NCBI GenBank assembly: GCA_036346355.1
Contig: CM070576.1
Span: 56,653,712 to 56,717,711 of the forward strand
DNA length: 64,000 nucleotides
Reading direction: 5' to 3'
DNA from: Rhipidocladum racemiflorum
Taxonomy: Eukaryota > Streptophyta > Magnoliopsida > Poales > Poaceae
A model generated the notes under the pieces. That model did no database searches. It had not been told where the DNA came from and saw nothing but the letters and a program-made list of their open reading frames with translations. Shown piece after piece: positions 12,579 to 24,860 of the stretch (its first letter is position 1; every line of letters begins with the position of its first letter). The translations under genes were made by a program, and so were the position numbers.

Positions 12579-13402
12579 ATGTCGGTTTTCACCACCTTGC
12601 TTGGCGAGGTGGAGGCTTTGCGAGGAATCACATCGATGCTCCAGGAGCTGGGCTTTCCCCATCGCCCGGAGTATCGCTACCAGTCAATGCCTGGTCTTGT
12701 CCAGGACATGTGGCAGGTCCGCTTGCTAGTCTTCGCGAGGAGCCGCCTTCGCGTTGAGGACCGGCCGTTCTACTTCACGGCCGAGAGACCGATCTCGGCG
12801 ACGCGCCAGACGCGCCGTAAAGGCTATCCTCATGTTGGGGCAGAGCTACCGCGATATCTTTGGAGAACTTTCAGATACCGTTGTTTCGCTTGTGTTGGGC
12901 GGGTGTACTGCCCGGGCTTTAGGAGTTTGGCTCAGAGAGGGACCCGACCGTGGTGCACTTGGGGTCACTCGCCCAGCGCAGGATGAGGCCTACGTCCGGA
13001 TGTCCGATGAGTTTCTGGTCAACGTCGGGACTTGGCAGCCGAGAGAGAGGATCTCTCGGCTCGAGGAGGAGAGGAGGAGCCTCCCATCACCTCCATCGCC
13101 AGCCTCTGTGCAGAGGCACACTGCGGTGCCGCCGCCACCAGCCGGTTCGAGGAACCGCCGCCCGTGATATCCTGCAGGACGCGCCGCCACCAAGCGTCAT
13201 CAAGGCCTCGAGGCTTGGACCATCAAGGCGCAAGTCCGTTCGTCCCCCTTCGCCGCCAGGGTTTTCTCTGATTGCTTTGGCTGCCGCTGAAGGAGCAGGA
13301 TCTTCGGCAGCCGCTTCACCTTCCCGCAGCAGGAGCGAGGAGGAGGAGGAGGAAGAGGAGGACCCGTCCCCGCGCGTCTTCGCCAGTGACGCGAGTTCTT
13401 AG
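12579..13402 (+). pseudogene. Gypsy copy 2: ORF upstream of gag (orf0-like)
   Basis: This is the better preserved copy of the pre-gag ORF. The ATG at 12579 reads 135 codons to 12986, beginning MSVFTTLLGEVEALRG and including MPGLVQDMWQVRLLVFARSR. The continuation lies in other frames: 12754-13167 holds DEFLVNVGTWQPRERISRLE, and 12950-13402 ends in a Glu-rich stretch and FASDASS before a TAG. The encoded protein resembles no enzyme I recognise. Its presence in both copies between leader and gag indicates a true element ORF, not noise. Confidence 0.65.
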
Positions 13403-13654
13403 ATAGTTTCAGTCTGTAGGATCTTAATTTTGTCGCGTTAGAGCGTTGAATAAGTGATTGCTGGATTGTATCGTGCCTTTAGGCATTTGTGATACAGCCA
13501 CCTCCAAAACTATTTGATTTTAATTGAAGTTTAGTTGGTTTTTCCTTCGGTTGTGTGCTCTTGTGGTTGTGCCCTTGTGTTGAGGATCTGGTTTAGTTCC
13601 CCGTTGCTTACCTATGCTTCTCCCTCTTTCCTTGTGCTTGACCGCCTTGTGCAG

Positions 13655-14930
13655 ATGGAGAACGTTGGTCGTGGTCGTGGTCGTGGAAGGCCCGCAGCCG
13701 TGGTAGAGGCCGTGGGCGAGCCCGTGGACCGTGCACTTTCAAGAGGAAGCAGAGTATGTGGAGCCACCGCACCGCAAGGACAAGAGCAAGTGCAACACCG
13801 CCGCCAAAGACGATCCGCCGCCGCCCCACCACCGGCTCGGCCGCCCAATATGGAACAAATGATGGCGATGCAGCCTTCAGATTCTTCAGCGTTAGCTCGT
13901 AACGCGTCTGAACCAACCTCAAGCCGCGCAGAAGACTCCGGGCCAAGCTCAACCGCCCCAATCTAAGTTCGGGAGTTCATGAGGACTCGACCCGACTTTT
14001 CTTTGGATCTCGCAGATCCGCTGGATGCGATGATGGCTCAAGGAAGTTGAGCGTAATCGCACTTGGCTCGGTGCGATGACATAGAGAGTGTGCGACGCGC
14101 ATCTCACCGGCTCAAAGGAACTGCAGCCAATCGGTGGGAAAACTACTGCGCCGCCCATGCGGACCGCGAGTAACATTCCATGGAATGAGTTTGTGGAAGC
14201 CTTCAGGCTACTCATATCCCAAGGGATTATGGAAATGAAGCGCCGTGAGTTTCACAAGCTTCAAAGAAGGAAACTTGTCTGCCTCTGAGTACCTTAACCG
14301 CTTCACTCGGTGTCCGTGACGCGACCGCAGATGTCGCGATCGACGAGGCCAAGATTTGGCGATTCATGGAGGGCCTTGACCCCAACTTGAAGGTACAATT
14401 TGGTTTCAAGCGACTACCCGTCGTTCCAAAGACATGATCAACAAGGCGTTGATTCAAGAGGATGCTCGGCGTCGCCTTTTGAGTCGCAAGAAGAGAAAAA
14501 TGATGTTTCAGACTCGTAGCGGTGCCGCTAGCCTGTGCCCGCGCACTTTTCAGAAGAAGCGATCCTAGCAGCCAGCGGTGAGCCGGTGGCCCTAGGACCC
14601 CAATGTCTACCCCGCGCCCTTTGGACAAGCCCCGCCGGCAATGCCGGAGCTCAAGCTCGAGAAGAGTGGGACAAAGAATGGCAGGAGTGCAATGCTTTAG
14701 CGGAGGGAGATGGGGCACTACGCCAACAATCGCCCCGAACGTCGGCCGTCACCCGGTGAGGTTCAACCTGGGATCGACGCCACCGCGCCCTGCGGCGGCT
14801 CAAGGAAGAGGAACCCCTCGAGACTCGCAGACGCCAAGGCTGCAGGAAGAGGGCGTGTGAACCACATCACCGGAAGAAGCTCGGGATGCGCCAGATGTGG
14901 TTTATGGTAAGTTCCATGTGAACTCGATGC
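13655..14930 (+). pseudogene. Gypsy copy 2: gag with zinc-knuckle remnant
   Basis: The ATG at 13655 begins MENVGRGRGRGRPA as in copy 1, then shifts frame. Further pieces match copy 1: NMEQMMAMQ, FVEAFRLLISQGIMEMKRRE (14190-14250), the zinc-knuckle remnant MGHYANN (14710-14730) and GRVNHITG before the protease. The last zinc-knuckle cysteine is replaced by arginine in both copies through the same CTG to TCG change. Confidence 0.7.
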
Positions 14931-15499
14931 ACTTCGATTCTGTTTGATTACGGTGCAACCCATTCTTTCATATCGAGTACTTGGTTAAAAAGCATAACTG
15001 GAACACCATACGCTTAAGAAACCCTTTGCTAGTGCAATCCTCGAAAAGAATTAAGAACAACTTCTGCATCAGAAAATGGATATAGTAATAAAAGGGGTAA
15101 AGTTCCTAGCGAACTTAATACCATTGGATACTAAGGGTATAGAAGTAATCCTTGGAATGGATCAAGCTAACCAAGTATAAGGGTCGAGATAGACTGTGCT
15201 AGTAGAGCTATCTCTCTTACGACCTCGAGGGGATTAGAGTGGAGTTCTTATCTAATCTTGCCTCTAAGGGGGTAGCACCTAAACCGTTTGAAAGGTACTT
15301 CGTTGGAGAAGGTACCGATCGTCAATGAGTACCGGATGTGTTCCGGATGAGTTGCCTGGTATGCCACCAGATCGAGATGTGGAATTTGTGATTGAGCTAG
15401 TACTGGTACCGCTCCAATCTCGAAGAGACTGCACTGATCGCTTTCTAACGAGTTGGTCGAGATGAAGAAGCGATTGAAGAATCGCAAGAAAAGGATTCA

Positions 15500-16670
15500 T
15501 CAGACTCAGTTCGTCACCTTGGGGATCGCTTTGTGATCTTTGTGTCCAAGAAGGATGGTAGTCTCGAGAATGTGCATCGACTACGTGTCGTTGAATGAGG
15601 TTACGATCAAGAACAAGTATCCGTTGCCTCGGATAGATGATCTGTTTGACCGATTGAAGGGAGCTCAAGTCTTCTCCAAAATAGATTTGAGATCGGGATA
15701 TCATCATGAAGATAAGAAAAGAGGATATTCAAAACAGCCTTTCACCACCCGATATGGACTGTATGAGTTCACAGTCATGTCTTTTGGGTTAACCAATGCT
15801 CCTTCTTATTTCATGAATCTGATGAATAAGGTGTTTATGGAGTATTTAGACAAGTTCGTCATAGTATTCATCGACGACATTCTTGTCTATTCCAAGAGCA
15901 GAAAGAGCATGAAGACCATCTCGCGAATAGTCTTGGAAACACTAAGGGAGCATCATTTGTATGCTAAGTTTAGCAAATGTGACTTCCGGTGAAGGAAGTG
16001 TCTTTCTGGGTCATGTCATTTCTGCAGGAGTAGCTTGATAGATCCACAAAGTGAGAGATGTTTTGGATTGGACACCACCCAAGTCGATCCGGAGATCCGA
16101 AGTTTTCTTGGATTAGCTGGTTATTATCGGAGATTCATTGAAGGTTTCTCAAGATAGCGGACCTCTTACTCGGCTTACGAAAAAGGAAAAGAAGTTTGAA
16201 TGGACTAAAGCCTGTGAGCAAAGTTTTCAGGAGTTGAAAAAGAGATTAACCTCGGCCCAGTGCTTATTTTACTGAGACATCCATAAGGGCTTTGAAGTGT
16301 TTTGTGATGCTTCGAAGCAAGGACTTGGATGTGTTATGATGCAAGAAGGAAAGGTAGTGGCCTATGCTTCTAGACAACTGCGACCTCATGAAGAAAACTA
16401 TCCTGTTCATGACTTGGAGTTAGCCGCTTGATTGTGCACGCGCTCAAGATATGGAGACATTACTTGATCGGCAATAGATGTGAAATCTATACGGATCATA
16501 AAAGTCGAAGTATATCTTCACTCGGCTGATCTTAACCTCGAGGCGAGAGAAGATGGTTGGAGTTGGTGAAAGATTATAATCTGGGAATTCATTATCACCC
16601 TGGAAAAGCAAACGTTGTTGTGGATGCTTTGAGCAGGAAAGCTCACTGCAACAATACGAGGGTGCAACCA
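15500..16670 (+). pseudogene. Gypsy copy 2: reverse transcriptase and RNase H
   Basis: The longest open part (15540-15992) carries MCIDYVSLNEVTIKNKYPLP, FSKIDLRSGYHH and KFVIVFIDDILVYSKS, the RT fingers and catalytic palm. In copy 2, two residues after the RSGYH motif are lost through a short deletion at a CAGCTG site. RNase H (16260-16660) has FEVFCDASKQGLGCVMMQEG and ends HPGKANVVVDALSRK, where copy 1 has VVADALSRK. Small indels again split the frame. Confidence 0.86.
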
Positions 16671-16729
16671 AGCCAACCGACGCTTCACGATGAATTTCGG
16701 CGCCTTAACCTGGAATTAGTAAAGGAAGG

Positions 16730-18209
16730 GTGCATTTATTCTTTGGAGGTCAAATCAACCCTTGAGGATCAGATCCGAGAAGCTCAAAAGGACGATAAAG
16801 GTATTGCCAACCTGAAGGAAGGCCTAAAGAAAGGAAAGCACCCCGGATTTTCAGAAGATGACCAGGGAACTGTTTGGTTCGGGAAAAGAATAGTGGTCCC
16901 TAACCAAGAAGAAATCAAGAACGTGATCTTGAAAGAGGCTCACGATTGATTTACTCCCTTCACCCAGGAGGCACCAAAATGTATGCTTGTCGAAGAGAAG
17001 TATTGGTGGTCCAATATGAAAAAGGAAGTTTCGACTTCGTAGCACGCGGTGTGATGTGTGTCACCGGTAAAAGCAGAGCATCGAGACCTGTTTGGTCTAT
17101 TGCAGCCTTTGCAAGTGCCTCGTATGGAAATGGGAAGAAATTGGAATGGATTTTATAACTGGCTTACCCAAAACCAAGTCCGGTTATGATTCCATCTGGG
17201 TTATTGTGGATCGATTGACCAAAGTGGCCCACTTTATCCCAGTAAAGACGACTTATTCTGGAGATAAGCTTGCCGAGTTGTATATGGCTAAGATTGTGTG
17301 TTTACACGGTGTGCCAAAGAAGATTGTGTCTGATCGCGGTTCCCAGTTCACCTCGAGATTCTGGCAGCAATTGCATGAGGTGTTGGGCACGAATCTTAAT
17401 TTCAGTACTGCGTATCATCCCCAGACGGATGGCCAGACCGAAAGGGTCAATCAAATTTTAGAGGATATGTTGAGAGCTTGTGCTCTAACATATAAAGGTT
17501 CGTGGGATCAGAATTTGCCCTATGCAGAGTTTTCCTATAACAACAGTTATCAAGCCAGTTTGAAGATGGCACCTTTTGAAGCTTTGTATGGAAGAAAGTG
17601 CAGAACACCCTTATATTGGAAGGAGACCGAAGGAGGACAAATCATCGGACCCGATGTTCTGAAAGAAGCCGAAGAGCAAGTTAGACAGATTCGTACAAAT
17701 CAAAACATTTCGATCCTGCGAGAAAAGTTATGCGGACAATCGTCGACGGGACTTAAGCTTTGTACCAGGAGATCATGTGTACTTGAAGGTATCTCCGATG
17801 AAAGGAATGAAACGGTTCCGTCGCTGGAAAATTAGCACCCGCTATATCGGACCGCTCAAGGTGATTGCCCGAAAAGGAGAAGTGGCTTATAAGTTGGAGT
17901 TGCCGCCATACCGCCAGGAGTACATGATGTCTTTCATGTGTCTCGCTTAAAGAAGTGTATCCGAGTGCCGAACATCGATTGCCGTTGGAAGACATGGAAC
18001 TCCAAGAAGATTTGTCTTACCGGAGTATCCCATCAAGGTTTTGGATGGCCGAGCGTCGGACGCAGAACCGAGTAATCAAGTTCTGCAAGGTTCAGTGGAG
18101 CAACCATTCGGAAAAGGAAGCTACTTGGGAGCGTGAAGAAGATCTTCGAGCAGAGTTCCCGGACCTCTTTCTTTCTCCGTCTGAATCTCGGGGACGAGAT
18201 TCTCTCTAA
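16730..18209 (+). pseudogene. Gypsy copy 2: integrase and chromodomain-like C-terminus
   Basis: From 17092 to 17835 the integrase core is open for 247 codons and nearly identical to copy 1, with VSDRGSQFTSRFWQQLHEVL in place of the aberrant FRGKELHEVL of copy 1, so copy 2 holds the typical family sequence at that point. The C-terminal segment (17840-18209) ends KFCKVQWSNHSEKEATWERE and stops TAA just before the polypurine tract. An HHCC zinc-binding part is expected at 16900-17080 but is not in one frame. Confidence 0.87.
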
Positions 18210-18219
18210 GGGGGGTAGG
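18208..18219 (+). other. Polypurine tract, copy 2
   Basis: AAGGGGGGTAGG, identical to copy 1, two bases before the LTR start at 18222. Confidence 0.88.
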
Positions 18220-18221
18220 TT

Positions 18222-21200
18222 TGTAACATCCTCGTTTTGGCTTTCTGGAGAAAAACCTAATTAAAATAAAGCTAATTCAAAGTTGGAGTTTCTTTGGTGT
18301 TTATATTAACCTGGCATCCATTCCTTCAAATCGGGAATTAATTCCCTCGAGGCGAAAAATCGGATTTTCCAGATCACTGCATTCTAAAATCCACCCGAGA
18401 CCAAAAGTGCTCCAAAAATCTCCAAACCACTTCTAAAATGTTCCAAATATTCCGAAATGATTTTAGGAATCATTCCGGATTTTTGGACCTCCGTTCCTAT
18501 TTTATCTCGCGCGGCTTTTGTTTAATGCCTGCGATCCGCGCCCGATTATTCAATTCCACAAAAATCATCCAAATTCAACCAAACCACTTCCATTGAGTTC
18601 CAAATATTCTAAAATGGCTCTAGGAATTTTTTCGGAATTTTTAGGCCATTTTTCCTAATTTTTCTCTAAGGCGAATCATTTGCGTAAAGGAGAACCAATG
18701 AGGCCGCCACGTGGCACATGAATAGTGTCATCTTCAACCTCTAGCCATGCATGGGGGATGAAGCTTCATGCAAGCAAAAAATGGTGGGAGCTATCTTTAA
18801 TTCCTTGTAGCTCCTCCAATACAACTCCAATTCGCGAACGGCCGGATCCGTTGGGATCACAACGGACTCCTCTTCCTATCCATGGGGTTGTTGCACCCGA
18901 AATCGCGTTGGTTTTTGAACGGTTGCAAGAAACCCGAAATCTTCTCTTTTGGAGATTGCGCGGCCGTTTCTAATCCGTTCCGCGTGATTCCACCTCTCAT
19001 CTCTCCGTATAAGAACCCTCTTTCCGTTGGTATAACCCTCCTTTAGCCTCTCAAACCCAATCGGCCGCAAGATCAAGAAAACCGACGCACTCTCGCGTTC
19101 TTCGCGTTCTTCGTGTTCTTGCTCATATCTTCCACTCCGGTGGATCTTTCTTCCTCCCGTTCGTTTCCTTGTGTTAGTATGGATGTCTAGTCTCTAATCC
19201 ATCCATCAATTTCAGGGTTCATCAAGTTTCCTCGGCAATTTCGGATTTTTGCTCGTTTCGCCGAACCCGTGTTCATCGTCGATTTCATCTTGCTCGGTGA
19301 GTTTCGGTTCAATTCCTTCCGGTTATAGGTTCTTAAGGATGTTATCTAGAGGTCCTAGCTTTTTGTTTGGATCAAATCCATGCAAAATTGAGAGAAAAAT
19401 CGAGTTTTTCGGGTTTGTGGAGCCTCTGCTTTTTCTTTTTTGGAGCTCCTGTGCTTGCCTGCGTGGGCCCGCCCGGCCGCCCGGCCGGGCCGCCATGAGC
19501 CGGGCGCGCCCGCCGCCAGTTCGTCCAGGCAGCGTCTGGCTACACAAGACGCCGGAGCCTGGCGCCGGCCGCCCCTCCCTTCCCTCTCTCTCTCCCTTCC
19601 TTTTCTATCTCTCTCCTCCATGGCTTGCATGAGAGCTTCCAGAGGAAGCTTCCTCTCTTCCTCTCTCTCTATGACGCGTGGGCCCCACTGTCATACACTC
19701 CAAAGCCTAGTCAAACCAGTCAACGTCCGGTCAAAGCGCAGTCAAACGTTGACTCGGTCAAACGGAATATTCGGGAATATTCGGTTTTCGATTTATTCAA
19801 ATTCAAACTTCTAAGCTCATAACTTTCTCGTCCGAACTCCGTTTGACCTCATTCAAATTTCTAAATTCATCTAAAATCAAGACCTTTCTGCCAGTACTAA
19901 TTTTATAATTTTTGGATTTTATTTATTTTCCGTTATTTATTTGTTGCCTCGTTTTGCGTGTAGTCGATTTATCCCGCCATGACCACCGATTTCGCCGTCG
20001 AGCCTTCCGAGTTCGACACCGCCGCAACTGAAGGCAAGTCTCCTTGATGCACTTTGCTCCTATGTTTGCGAAAGGATTTAAAATTGTTTATAAAGTTGCA
20101 TGGCTATGTTTAATTAAATATGTCAAATATAAGAGCTAGTTATTCCGAACTTGTTAATTCCTCCATGACATTGTTAACCATATCCATTGTAACCCTAGAA
20201 CATTGTTAATACCATGCCTATGTTTATATGGTATCCGTTGCTATGTAGTACGGTAGAATTGCGTAGGACCTTTTCCGATAAAACAACCCATGGGTGGGAT
20301 TATTCAAAAAGAATGTTATTAAATGTGTATTTGAAGGTTATTAGTATGATTTTGGTCCTGTTTTCTAAAATAAAAGAAAAGGGAAATGATTTTGACTTGG
20401 GCGGCCTGGAATGTCGGGTGGAAGCGGATCAAGCCTTGATCCTTTTGTGCAAGTACCGCCCCAAGTCATATAAGGACCGACGCTTATGATTGCCATTTTA
20501 AGCATAACTGTACTACCACATGTCTATAATGGTACGACCTGGCTCACTAATTTGTAGAAGCCTAGTTTAGACTCGCCACTCGGTTGTTGTGTGAGAGCCG
20601 GACGGAGGCATTGTTGTGGATGTTGTTTTGCTCACACGGCGCAAGAGAGGGGCTTCTATATCTTGGGTGGAGGGAACCCTAACAATGGGTGAAACCTCAG
20701 CGGGTGGGTCTAGCTAGGTAGATACATTGTAACGGCCTTGTCAAGATATCCCTGCCGGCACACCTAAGGAAGTGTGTTAATTGCATGGCAACAAGGGTCT
20801 ATCTTGTCTTGTGGGTAAAGTTGTACACCTCTGCAGAGTATAAACTATTCGAATAGCCGTGCCTATGGTCAAAGGCAAAGCAAGAAATGCTTTCATATTG
20901 GTAGACTTTGATTTTGATTTTAAAACCGAAAAGTGTTTTGTTTTGGGGTTCGGGAGTGGTTAGAACTCTCGAATGTGGTTTGGCGGAAAGAGCCAACCCA
21001 GGTGGATAGAACCTGTTTACCTTTGACGGATGGAGTCACATGATTAACTTTGATCCTTTAAACTGTTGGCGGATAGAGCCTTTATGTTAGTGATGGTGGA
21101 TAGAACCTCACCACAATAATAAATAATTCAATTATTAAAAAGAGTTGTAAAATATGCTTTGTGAAATTTATTACTTAAGTATGATTTAATCAAATGTGGC

Positions 21201-21631
21201 TTTATGCAAATAAACCCTATTAAGCTTCCTTTGGAAAGCCCTCATGATCATAATTTCCCGACTTGTCGAGTACTTTTGTACTCACGTGCTACACCAACAT
21301 TGTAATCATCGAGAGGTTTATCAAGATCTTGAGGAAGAAGAGGAGTTCTTCGAGGAGGATTGCCAGGAGGACTAGTTGCGTTCCTAGTCGCCGCTTTGTG
21401 GGCGCTGTGGCGCTCGCTCGTTGCTTTCTTTTGCTTCCGCTGTTTTGAGTGTCCGGTCGTTGGACCGAGTATTGTAATAAGTGGCCATGTGGCCCATACT
21501 TGAATATTTACATTACAAGTTTCGTTATGTTCGGCAATGATGTATCACTGTGACTGTGTGTACTAGCTACTGATCTGGGACTAGTACGGAAATACACAGG
21601 AGATTCTGGATAGCTGATCCGGGGTCTCACA
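18222..21631 (+). repeat. Gypsy LTR copy 3 (3' end of the compound element)
   Basis: 3410-bp LTR running from TGTAACATCC to GGGGTCTCACA. It is complete and marks the right boundary of the compound element. The next five bases, ctaag, are the candidate target-site duplication. Confidence 0.92.
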
Positions 21632-23380
21632 CTAAGCAACCCTAGCTCCACTCTACTGAGGCCAAGAACTAACCGATCTACTTGCTAGCTACTTGATCTA
21701 TTGCTTCTAAGTAGTTTACAAGTAGTAACCCTACTGCTAATGCACCTGGGGTTGTGGTTTTGGTAGGAGAGAGTTGTTGCTGTCGGGTTGGGGAGGATGA
21801 AGTGGTCGAGGTACTCTCCGGCTTGAGGGGTCTTCTTGCTCCTCATCTTGCTTCGGGCTTGACCTCCTCCTGGCTTGGGGACTCCTCTTTTCAGCTCCCA
21901 CTTCTTGCTCTGGCTTGAGGCTCTCCTTCTTACTCCTTACTTTGGTTTTTGGTCTTGAGCTTGGAGGTTGGAGTGGAGAAGGAAAAGGGTTGGCTTTTGA
22001 TGGGGTTGCTCTCGGTTCTTGGCTTTGTTGGAGAAGGGAGTGGGCTTTATTGGTTGCCTTGCTATCTTTTCGGCTGGGACTGAGGAACTGGTTGAGATAT
22101 GGAGTGGTTGCCTGCCTTTGACTGCCTTTGTTGCTACGGTTTGGGACTAGGAGACAATTGGGTGTATTGCAGCCTTATGCTTTGGTTGGAGGCCCGTCTT
22201 CAATGGGGTCTGCTCTTTTTTTTGGGAGAGTATGCCAAGTATGAAGAACTTCATGAACTGAGTGGACCTGCACTGAATCTCTCACTACCTGAAGAACTTC
22301 ATGATCTGAGTGTTTGTCGCGTATTGTAATAACATATGAATGCTGATGTTTTGAGGATTATGAGATGTTTCCTATTTTGATGGGTTTATGTTGCGCTTGT
22401 AAGGTCTGGGCTGTATAAGACAATTTGGTTTCTTGTTGAAACTGGGACAACATGTTGTCCTTTTGATTAAAAAAAATCAAGAGGAGAAAGCCGCGCCATG
22501 ACCGGTAGCCTAGCGCTCCTGGCCTTCGGCTTGTTCGTGTTTGGGCCGTGGTAAAGTGGGCCCGATGGGCTTTCCCAGCGATACACCATGTCTTCCATGA
22601 GTTCCGTCCGCCGGCCGGCGCCTATAGCCTCGCCTCCTCCAACGACGCCGACGTCGCGTCCGTCGGGATGAGCGCGCGGGGCTGTCGAGCTTCGACGGCG
22701 GCGTGTTTCCTCCTGCTCCGATCTGGATCGCGGCGACCCAGGGCCCGGGGCATCCCTGACGAGAACGGGGGCCGTCCGATGAGAGGTGCGTGGTCCAGAT
22801 CGAGGCAGAGCAAAGTTTGCTAAGGAACTATCAAGTATGAATATTTAGTCTCTCCTATGCACAGATGACTTTTTAGGATTTTGCACTTCACTTAAATCAT
22901 CTATAGAAATGACTAAATTATTCTACTTTATTAGCTTACTTATTACTTTTAGATGATATGTATTACTCTAATCTATAATAATAAATAACATTAAGAATAA
23001 TGAATAATACATGTACGCAAACAAAAACAATTAAAATATGCTTCGAAATTGTTGAATGACATGTATTTAAATAAAACTTGAAACCTAGAATGACACGATT
23101 CAGAAATAGATAGAGTATCATTATGATCAACCTCACATAAACATGTGCAATAGGCCGTGCCTTTTTGGACCGACCATCGACACGGCTGGCCCGGCACGGC
23201 ACGGTACGAATATCTTTGAATCGGATTGGCACAACACGAATGATGGACATTACTGGGCCTGAAAACTCAGCACGATGAGTGACCTGGCATGACCTAGTGG
23301 ACCGTGCCTCGATTGTTACGGCACGAATACGACCCTTTTGTAAAAAGAATCATATCTACAGCTCAACCCGCCATCAACTA
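21632..23380. other. Unassigned DNA with weak hAT-like palindromic tract
   Basis: I see no recognisable gene. The part to 22480 is rich in cttgg/ggctt sequence and ends in an A-rich run (attaaaaaaaat at about 22465), as in a retroposed 3' end. 22490-22820 is GC-rich with no convincing coding frame. At 23150-23340 the sequence is dense in gcacggcacgg and its inverted partners (ccgtgcc), like degraded hAT-type MITEs in grasses; no clean target duplication was found. Confidence 0.35.
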
Positions 23381-23384
23381 CTTT

Positions 23385-23472
23385 ACCCTGATAGCCTAGC
23401 CCATCATCAAATACTATATCTTCCTTTTACCCCGATAGCCTAGCCCATCATCAAATACTATATCTTCCTTTT
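23385..23472 (+). repeat. Tandem duplication, two units of 44 bp
   Basis: The unit begins ACCCTGATAGCCTAGCCCAT and is repeated immediately as ACCCCGATAGCCTAGCCCAT, continuing through ATCAAATACTATATCTTCC in both. Confidence 0.9.
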
Positions 23473-23698
23473 GCCCCCACTATGACCCATCCGGTGCAAT
23501 TGCTATCTCTCCACGTTTCGCCAATGACCCATGCCGGGCACGGCACAATGCAGAGGTCTACCGCGCATGATCGCAGATATCCATCGCAATCGTGTCGGGA
23601 TCCACTGTCACCGTCTGATCGACCACTAGCGGATCAGATCGAGTACGGGAGGGGTCAGGATATGGATTTTTGCTAAGCAACTCGTAGATAAAATTATA

Positions 23699-24860
23699 CT
23701 AGACAGAATGTGCAGCACACGTCGCACCGTGTAAAATTTACTCTATTTTTTTTCCTAAAAAAGAATGCAGGAGGACCTAAACATTTTTTTCGGAGCGATC
23801 TTAACACTCTATACGTTCACCGTGAATAATACATTTTCCGAAAAAATATTATAAATCAAGTTGTGAAAAAAAACTATAGAGATACAGCTGTATATATATA
23901 TTTCTTATTCCGGAAAATATCAGAAATCGAGCTGCAAAAAAATAGAGAGATAGAGTTGTACACATATTTTTTTTGACGAATTTGGTTAACACTTTATTAT
24001 TACTCGATCAATCTTCTTTTGTCGAGTTTAACACTCCATGTGTTAACTGGGTAATACTATATGTTCCGAAAAATATTAGAGATGACAACCTTCTTTCGTC
24101 GAGTTTAACAATCTATGCGTTCACTGAGTAATAATACATATTTCGGAAAATATTACAGATCGAGTTGGGAAAAAAGTCTAGAGATTAAAGATCGAGTTGG
24201 GGAAAAAAGTCTAGAGATAGAGCTGTACACATATATCTGTTCATGAAAATATTTTTTCCGAGAAAAACGGAGAAAGGACCTGGGCACATATTTCTTTTGA
24301 CGAATTTGGTCAACACTTTATTATTACCCGGCTATCCCCCTTTTGTCGAGTTTAATACTCTATGTGTTAATCCGGTAATAATACATGTTCAAAAAAATAT
24401 TAGAGATGTCAACCTTCTTTTTATCGAGTTTAACATTCTATGCGTTCATTGAGTAATAATACACGTTTTGAAAAATATTATAAATAGAGTAGGGAAAAAA
24501 ATCTAGAGATTAGAGATCGAGTTGGAAAAAAAACTCTACAGATAGAGTTGTACACATATTTCTGTTGAAGACAATATTTTTTTCGGGAAAAACGGAGAAA
24601 GGACATGAATGTAAGGGCCGGAGACCTGTTTGTTATATTTTTGGACCTGATCGCTATCCTAAAAAAATCAGAAAAAGGCTCGTTCGAGATTTGTATTTAG
24701 CGGTGTTTTTTTTTCGTAAAGTAACAAATCAGGGACCTAACCGCAATTTGGAAACGGTTTTCTTGCCCTCACAAAAAATCGCAAAGGACTTATTTACAGA
24801 GACATATACGTAATTTAGAGAAAGCGGGAGAGTTTTTTTGCAAAATGGAGGGAGTGACGT
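23699..24860 (-). mobile_element. Helitron-like repeat, inverted, with 324-bp internal repeats
   Basis: Read on the minus strand, 24860-24570 resembles the left end of the two direct units at 25581 and 27114 (shared GGGACCTAA, CTCACAAAAA, GCAAAAGGACC-like and ACGGAGAAAGGAC segments). The minus-strand 3' end reads CTAG followed by T at 23699, with a GC-rich potential stem just upstream, as in Helitron termini. The middle has a 324-bp tandem period (GACGAATTTGGT at 23975 and 24299). No Rep/helicase is present, so it would be non-autonomous. Confidence 0.4.

Larger units (their letters stand above)
1..21631 (+). mobile_element. Compound Ty3/gypsy chromovirus, LTR-internal-LTR-internal-LTR
   Basis: Three copies of a roughly 3.4-kb LTR enclose two internal regions of about 5.84 kb each, all in the same orientation. 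The LTRs begin TGTAACATCC and end in TCTCACA or a variant. A tRNA-iMet type primer site follows LTRs 1 and 2, and a polypurine tract precedes LTRs 2 and 3. Domain order is gag, protease, RT, RNase H, integrase, then a chromodomain-like tail, which defines a chromovirus. The long LTRs, the extra ORF before gag and the integrase style suggest the Tekay/Del lineage, comparable to rice RIRE3/RIRE8; that family name is from memory. The sequence after the last LTR is ctaag; its partner target duplication would lie left of the window. The middle LTR is shared, as expected from unequal recombination between elements. Confidence 0.93.

Noticed and set aside
21915..22329. Two open frames of 68 and 76 codons with hydrophobic stretches
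   Set aside because: The Leu/Trp-rich sequences come from a G/T-rich repetitive stretch and show no conserved pattern.
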